Part shown: positions 8,484 to 13,177 of the stretch, piece by piece
Numbering within the stretch: the stretch's first letter is position 1
How the letters are laid out: each line of letters begins with the position of its first letter
NCBI GenBank assembly: GCA_000697335.1
Contig: JNEM01011973.1
Location: 1 to 13,177 of the forward strand
Source: Conidiobolus incongruus B7586
Lineage: Eukaryota > Entomophthoromycota > Entomophthoromycetes > Entomophthorales > Conidiobolaceae
Length of the DNA: 13,177 nt
Direction: 5' to 3'
Translations under genes and position numbers: made by a program
Notes under the pieces: model-generated
Told to the model about the DNA's origin: nothing
The model's input: only the letters and a program-made list of their open reading frames with translations
Databases searched by the model: none

Positions 8484-9439
8484 TTCTTTAGTAGGTCTTT
8501 GATTATTTGAATTTAAATTTGAAGATTTTTCAGTTTTGTTAAAATATTCTTTTGAAATATATTTAATACAATTTAATAAATTTATTTAATTAAAATTAAT
8601 ATCAATTTTAAAATATAGTTTAAAACAGAAATGATAATAATAATAATAATCATAATAATGATAACTAATTACAATTTCACAGTATAATTAATACTCATCT
8701 TGAATCGTTTTATCAATTATTATTTAATTCATTAGTCACATTGAACCGAAGATAAATAAAATTTTTGTTTTTACTTAAAAAACAATCGGTTAAAAATTTT
8801 CCCCGATTATTGAAGAGTCAATCTGAATTTTTTTGATAAAGTTGCCCTATGTTAGTTTGTGAATATTATTGAAATATTAATTAACTCTTTAAATTTTCAA
8901 AACTAACACTCTTTAATCTAATAAAAATCTTTGAATAAATTACTTTGATTGGATTTGGTCTTGAAAAGAAAATTAATTCAAATTATGAAATTTTTATATT
9001 ATATAAATTATTATAAATTGAGATTGAATATCAATTAATGAAATCATTAATATTTCTCTAAAATTATATAAATATATACAATATGAATATAATATAAAAT
9101 AATTCAAAATTATTTATATTTCATTTTAATATTATCTATCTTATATTAAACATTCATCTCAAATAAATAGTGTTTGATTCTAATTTTGATTTATTTTTTT
9201 GCTATATTATCTTTATAAATGATATATCAGACTGAATAGTTTTTATTTATTAAATTTAATCAATTTTAATGGTTATATATATTATAGCATTTTCTCTCAT
9301 TCTGGTTTTATCAAATATTTTCAATGTTGGATTTGAGTGGATAAATTAAAACCATAATAGTTTTGAATTATTATTTTAATATAAATTAATAACAATTTAA
9401 ATGTAACCAAATAAAAATTCAAAAACAAAAATAAAAATC
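8484..9439. other. Intergenic spacer between ATPase relic and MDM33
   Basis: 956 bp of AT-rich sequence between the former ATPase start and the divergent MDM33 start. It must contain the MDM33 promoter, but no specific element stands out. There is a trinucleotide repeat at 8632-8664 and a weak hairpin (AATCGG 8784-8789 with CCGATT 8803-8808). No exon-like sequence was found on either strand. Confidence 0.6.
8632..8664. repeat. ATA/TAA trinucleotide microsatellite
   Basis: About 33 bases of TAA-type trinucleotide repeats, starting TGATAATAATAATAATAAT and then interrupted (CATAATAATGATAA). It lies about 150 to 180 bases upstream of the ATPase pseudogene start. Confidence 0.85.
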
Positions 9440-10916
9440 ATGAAAAAATTAATTAACCTATCCAGATCTATTAATTTTATAAAATCTCAACTAATATTAA
9501 ATAATTCATTTCCTAAAAAATACTTTTCAACCTCAACGTCATGTCCATTCCATTTTAATAGATTTATATTGAATAGTGGTAAGGATAATATCGAGAGGAA
9601 AATTGAGGAAGATATTGAAAAGATTTTGAAGGAGCACGAGAGTTTAAAATTACAGAATCAAAAACTGAAGGTGGAGAAAGAGAAGGTGGAACAGGATACA
9701 ATAGTTGAAATTCCTAATCAGAATATTGAAAATGTCAAGATTGATGAAGCTCTTAAACAGGATACGATAGCTGACACTAATAAACCGCTCCAAGAAGAAA
9801 CTAGTGTAAAACCTGACAAAGCAGAAACCTCAACTGTAGAACCTTCAATAACTTCAAAAGTAACAAACTCCGAAGATCAACTACTTAGAAAGTACTTGGA
9901 TCAACTCCAAGCGAAAATGAATGACCTGAATGCCAAAATCCAAGTGAAGCGGGAAGAACTACAGAATATCGACTGGAATTCGTATAAGGAAAGGTTCTAC
10001 GAGATTTTAAAGCATATGGGTGTGAGTATCAATCAAGTGACGGGATATGATCAAATCGAGAAATTGAAACAGAATATTAAAGTTTATGGTAATTGATTTA
10101 TCAGTTTAATTAATTTGTTGTATTAATTATTTAGAGGAGGAATTCGTTGCAATCAATCAAGAACTCAAAAAGGTCAAGATGATTCATGACGAGAATGTGA
10201 ATCATCGCGCTAATGGCCAGAAAGAGATCAATAATTTATTACAGAGGAAACATACGTGGACAGATGAGGATGTTACAAGATTCACTCAGCTGTATCGTCA
10301 GGAGCATCGTAATGAGCAAAATGAACTGGAGACTAAGCAACAGTTGAAGGATTTGGAAGCTCAAGTTGAATCTACCTATAACAAGTTGATCGATGCAATT
10401 CGTACACGGTACCATGAGGAGCAGCTGTGGAGTGACAAGATTCGGGGCGCTTCTACTTACTGGACCTTAGCTTTGATTATGATCAATTTAATCGCTTTTA
10501 TCCTCGTACACACGTGGCTAGAGCCTCGCAAGCGCAGAAGAATGGTGGAGCAAGTAGTGGTTGAAATGGATGATATGCTAAAAAAGATGGAAACCGATTT
10601 CAACGACAAACTTACCCCATTAGTCGAAACCGTCGAAAATCAGCGCGCTACCATCGTGTCAGTTGCCCAGCAGTTGGATCAAGTGGATTATAAACTGTCA
10701 TCATCTCCCCAATCGGACTCTCAGGCTGTTTCCACTATCCTCTCTGAGCTCTTGCGTCCCGATCAAATGGAGTTTTCAGCAAATTATGAAACGCCAGAAT
10801 CCTCAAGCCATCCAGTGATCGATGCTCTCAAAAGAGCAGATCCAGTGATTCTCAGTCTAGGCAGTGCAGTCATCGGTAGCCTAATCACTTGGACGATGTT
10901 CTTATTCCTATACTAA
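9440..10916 (+). CDS. MDM33: Mitochondrial inner-membrane protein Mdm33/She9
   Basis: Member of the She9/Mdm33 family (PF05546 as I recall), which shapes the mitochondrial inner membrane and, in yeast, is implicated in its fission. Exons are 9440-10088 and 10135-10916. The 46-bp intron (GTAATT...TATTAATTATTTAG, phase 1) restores one open frame of 476 residues, against about 456 in yeast. The N-terminus (MKKLINLSRS..KKYFSTSTS) is a basic, Ser-rich mitochondrial presequence. Coiled coils follow at about 50-85 and 140-180, with another after the intron (about 270-310). The family signature RYHEEQLWSDKIRGAS (about 309-324) leads into transmembrane segment 1 (about 325-344), then a basic EPRKRRR stop. 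A second coiled coil and a C-terminal membrane segment (453-476) end the protein. The order coiled coil, TM, coiled coil, TM is that of yeast Mdm33. CAA and CAG Gln codons are plentiful and no in-frame stop occurs. GC content rises clearly over the flanks. It looks intact. Confidence 0.96.
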
Positions 10917-11315
10917 CCTATTTAAAATATCTGATTTAATTATTTAATTCATAAAAATTTAATCCAATTCTTATATATTCTAATTTTTCTTTAAAAACAA
11001 TCATTTAACAAACACTCAAAATCGAATTTGAATATAGGTATCGATATTGCTATATATGGAAATGAATTATTTGAAAATCATCAAATTTGAAACTTTTTTC
11101 AATCTTTAGTATCATATTACCTAATTTGTTATTTCAAATAGTATTTAATTGGATATCTCTAAATAGCACTTTTTTAGTTGAGGTGTAATACATCTCAATA
11201 TTTATATTTTTTCATTTTATTGATTCTTTTTCTTTGATTACAATTTCTTTTCATTATATGATATTATTTAATTTTTTGATACATTAAATTTAGATAAGAT
11301 ATTTAGAATTTAAAT
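10917..11315. other. Spacer downstream of MDM33
   Basis: AT-rich sequence holding the 3' untranslated region of MDM33. No exon was recognised. A small hairpin lies at 11178-11198. Confidence 0.55.
11178..11198. repeat. Hairpin, 9-bp stem with 3-nt loop
   Basis: TTGAGGTGT (11178-11186) faces ACATCTCAA (11190-11198) across AAT. Eight pairs are Watson-Crick and one is a G-T pair in RNA. It is about 260 bases past the MDM33 stop and is preceded by a run of six T (11170-11175). It could be a structure in a transcript, or chance. Confidence 0.5.
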
Positions 11316-12042
11316 CTAATCCCTTAAAATTGGTATGAACAAATAAGATATATCCCTTTAGGAAAAACAAATTCAAAATTCATAATATTTAAAATATCTA
11401 ACAGCTACTTTATTTATATCACTGACAGTGAAAGTACATGCTTCGATAACATCTAATATAACATATCAATAATCAATTTCAAAAATAAACAAAATGCATT
11501 AATCAAAGGATATTCGGTAACTCATTTAATTGATATATTAAAACATTTAATATATTTTGTGTTATTTTCTCAAAAAATCCGTCACCAATATAATTTTGAT
11601 ATTAACCAAAAAAATTATACAACTTAAATATATTTCATTATATTCTAATTTCTGTGATTTAATTTTGATAGTATACTATATAAATCAAAAATTTGCTTAA
11701 ATTTACCCAAAACAGATTGAATTTGATCATTTCTTTCCAAATCATATTGTTAGACCCACAAATATGAGATATGAACATCATTACTAATCATACAATTAAT
11801 GTATAGTCCTAATTGATTCATTCTATTCTATATTTCAATAGCATATACACCTAGCTACTCAATACAGTAATGGAGATAATTACTGATTACAAATCAATTT
11901 TTACTCCTTTTTAGCATTAATTCAATATAAATACCACTCTTATTATTCACTTAATAAACAAGATCAGATTTAGCTGAATCCATATAAATTACTTTTCCAA
12001 TCCTATAACTTCAATTCTAACATTATATAAATTATTAAAACC
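11316..12042 (-). pseudogene. Degraded protein-coding relic, family unknown
   Basis: Several minus-strand segments read like protein, although stops and frame changes interrupt them. From 12042: GFNNLYNVRIEVIGLEK; then 11992-11645 in one frame, with MDSAKSDLVY, IELMLKRSKN and NRMNQLGLYINCMISNDVH, ending QYDLERNDQIQSVLGKFKQI with five internal stops. Next come GDGFFEKITQNILNVLIYQL (11586-11503) and LDVIEACTFTVSDINKVAVR (11456-11316, two further stops). At least three stops sit where Gln would read well, as C-to-T change produces. The amino-acid mix (Gln, Glu, Lys, Leu, mixed aliphatics) is less biased than translated AT-rich spacer. I do not recognise the family; the helical look would suit a scaffold or vesicle-tether type protein, but that is only a guess. 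The number of stops in the 116-codon segment (six, against about ten expected at this composition) makes chance a real alternative. Some gaps may be unrecognised introns. Confidence 0.35.
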
Positions 12043-12321
12043 TCAAGATAATAAGCCCTGATATAAATTTAAATACATTGTTTGAATTAATTCTTAAATA
12101 GTGAAATAATATGTTTTCAGTGATATTGATATTTCAATCCATATTAATATATTTAATAATTTAAAAATTAAACTTGCCAATTCAAAATTTTTATCTTAAC
12201 AAAATAAAAAGAGCTAAAATAAAAATAATTTTATTTTCAGTATTATACACTAATATAAAGTTGAAACATTATTACGTTTTTTCCATTTTATCACATTTTT
12301 AACTTATGCAATTAATTATAT

Positions 12322-12629
12322 TCAACCTGGATTTATTATTAGTGAATATATGTCAAGACCACTAAGCAAATTATCATTATCTTGTTTTGGTAACCAAGAA
12401 TAATATTCACTAACATTGTTATATAAATATTATACAAAATATAATAAAAGTATTTTATATATAAAATATACCTTTGGTCTAAAAATAAAGCCTAAGAATT
12501 ATTTTACAATGATAACCAAAGTAATTATCGCATATGGTACATAATACAAAAACAAACTTCTAATGATTGTCTGATCATTTATTTGAGTTATTTTTGGTAA
12601 AGGTGGTGTAATCCAACTCCATATTATTT
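12322..12629 (-). CDS. Possible small spliced membrane-protein gene, start not found
   Basis: Three minus-strand pieces can be joined in frame: 12629-12541, 12491-12472 and 12409-12322. The intron 12471-12410 (62 bp) is convincing: GTATAT donor, ATAACAAT branch-like sequence, GTTAG acceptor. The intron 12540-12492 (49 bp, GTACCA...CTTAG) is weaker. The product would read IIWSWITPPLPKITQINDQ, a hydrophobic run SLFLYY, then LFLDQSEYYSWLPKQ and a C-terminus LDIYSLIINPG followed by TGA. If that second intron is not removed, the frame instead continues through a good membrane helix (VPYAIITLVIIV) to a stop. No in-frame ATG lies upstream, so a further 5' exon is needed, or the gene is broken. I do not recognise the family. 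It lies 280 bp upstream, in transcriptional sense, of the degraded relic on the same strand and might belong with it. Confidence 0.35.
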
Positions 12630-13177
12630 CTTTAATAAAATTATAATTAATTTAAATTTATTATATTATAATTATATTTAACTTAATAATTTTATATTTA
12701 TTGTCTTTAGATAAAAGATATTTTACTCAAAGTTATATTTTGAGTAAATTTGGTTGTTTATAGAAGAATTTAATAATTGTAAAAGTAATTATGACTATAG
12801 GTAAAGCCCTTACTATTAATTAATGGTTTTGTTATCTTACGAGTTAAAATGTGATAATTAATTATGATAACTAATTGATTAATAATATTTTATATTAATA
12901 TACTAATAAAGCATTAGATTAATGATAGATTATTAAGAAATGGATTATGATAATATAATAGATATGGTAATGAAGACTAATTTTTTTAAATAAGCAAAAT
13001 GCTTATTTTTAACTATATATAGTTTTTTTATAAAAAAGTAAATCATTTTTAATTAAATTTCTCTTATTTAAATCATTTAAACTATTTATTACTTATTTAA
13101 AGTATATTATATTAATCAATTTATTTTTCTTATTAATAATAGTTTTAAATATAATTTTTAATATTTATATTAAAATT
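12630..13177. other. AT-rich right end; no supported gene
   Basis: About 550 bases of AT-rich sequence. It might hold a missing first exon of the candidate gene to its left, but no ATG-containing open piece on the minus strand fits. A strong hairpin lies at 12722-12748. Confidence 0.55.
12722..12748. repeat. Perfect 10-bp inverted repeat with 7-nt loop
   Basis: TTTACTCAAA (12722-12731) and TTTGAGTAAA (12739-12748) are exact reverse complements separated by GTTATAT. Each arm contains two G/C bases, so it is better than a plain AT run. Its role is unknown; it lies about 90 to 120 bases upstream of the candidate small gene on the minus strand. Confidence 0.85.

Noticed and set aside
8784-8808. 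Hairpin AATCGG/CCGATT upstream of MDM33
   Set aside because: Only six pairs around a 13-base loop; too weak to call a regulatory structure.
11406-11436. Nested inverted repeats TACTTT...AAAGTA and TCACTGACAGTGA
   Set aside because: Arms of six bases. The inner one falls inside the protein-like text of the decayed minus-strand relic (CTFTVSD) and is likely coincidental.
5915-12042. A reassigned genetic code with TAA/TAG read as Gln
   Set aside because: Several stops in the two relics do sit at Gln-like positions. However, MDM33, CENP-M and both Dabb genes use CAA and CAG throughout with no internal TAA or TAG, and the ATPase relic also has frame changes and Trp-to-stop changes.
1-13177. CRISPR arrays, bacterial operons, transposon ends or retroelement domains
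   Set aside because: No regularly spaced direct repeats, no reverse transcriptase, transposase or integrase motifs, and spliceosomal introns throughout; nothing supports such elements.

Overview
This window looks like nuclear DNA from an AT-rich fungus, probably an early-diverging, non-Dikarya lineage. The MDM33/SHE9 family is essentially fungal. The plasma-membrane proton ATPase relic is of the fungal/plant P-type IIIA kind. Genes carry many short introns (46 to 64 bp, GTA-type donors, TACTAAT- or TTAAT-like branch sites). The centromere protein CENP-M, which the model ascomycete yeasts lack, is present. The genus cannot be named from the sequence. The standard genetic code fits: the intact genes use CAA/CAG for Gln and carry no in-frame TAA or TAG.

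Layout, left to right. Bases 1-2494 are very AT-rich and hold no gene I can support. At 2495-3019 (-) and 3945-4460 (-) lie two tandem paralogues of a small stress-responsive A/B-barrel (Dabb) protein. Each has five exons with introns at the same places, and a tRNA-Ile(AAU) gene (3578-3651, +) sits between them. At 5099-5869 (+) there is a five-exon gene that I read as CENP-M, a kinetochore pseudo-GTPase. At 5915-8483 (-), convergent with it, is a near full-length but thoroughly broken plasma-membrane H+-ATPase pseudogene. At 9440-10916 (+) is an intact two-exon gene for MDM33/SHE9, a mitochondrial inner-membrane protein. At 11316-12042 (-) is a degraded protein-like stretch of unknown family, and at 12322-12629 (-) a possible small membrane-protein gene with no visible start codon. 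The rest is AT-rich spacer with a few hairpins and one microsatellite.

The genes do not form a pathway: kinetochore, mitochondrial membrane, Dabb and tRNA genes are simply neighbours. Most of the coding content here (both Dabb genes and CENP-M) is split into exons of roughly 19 to 185 bases and shows only after splicing by eye. The exon models come from splice-site inspection plus recall of family sequences; no alignment was run.
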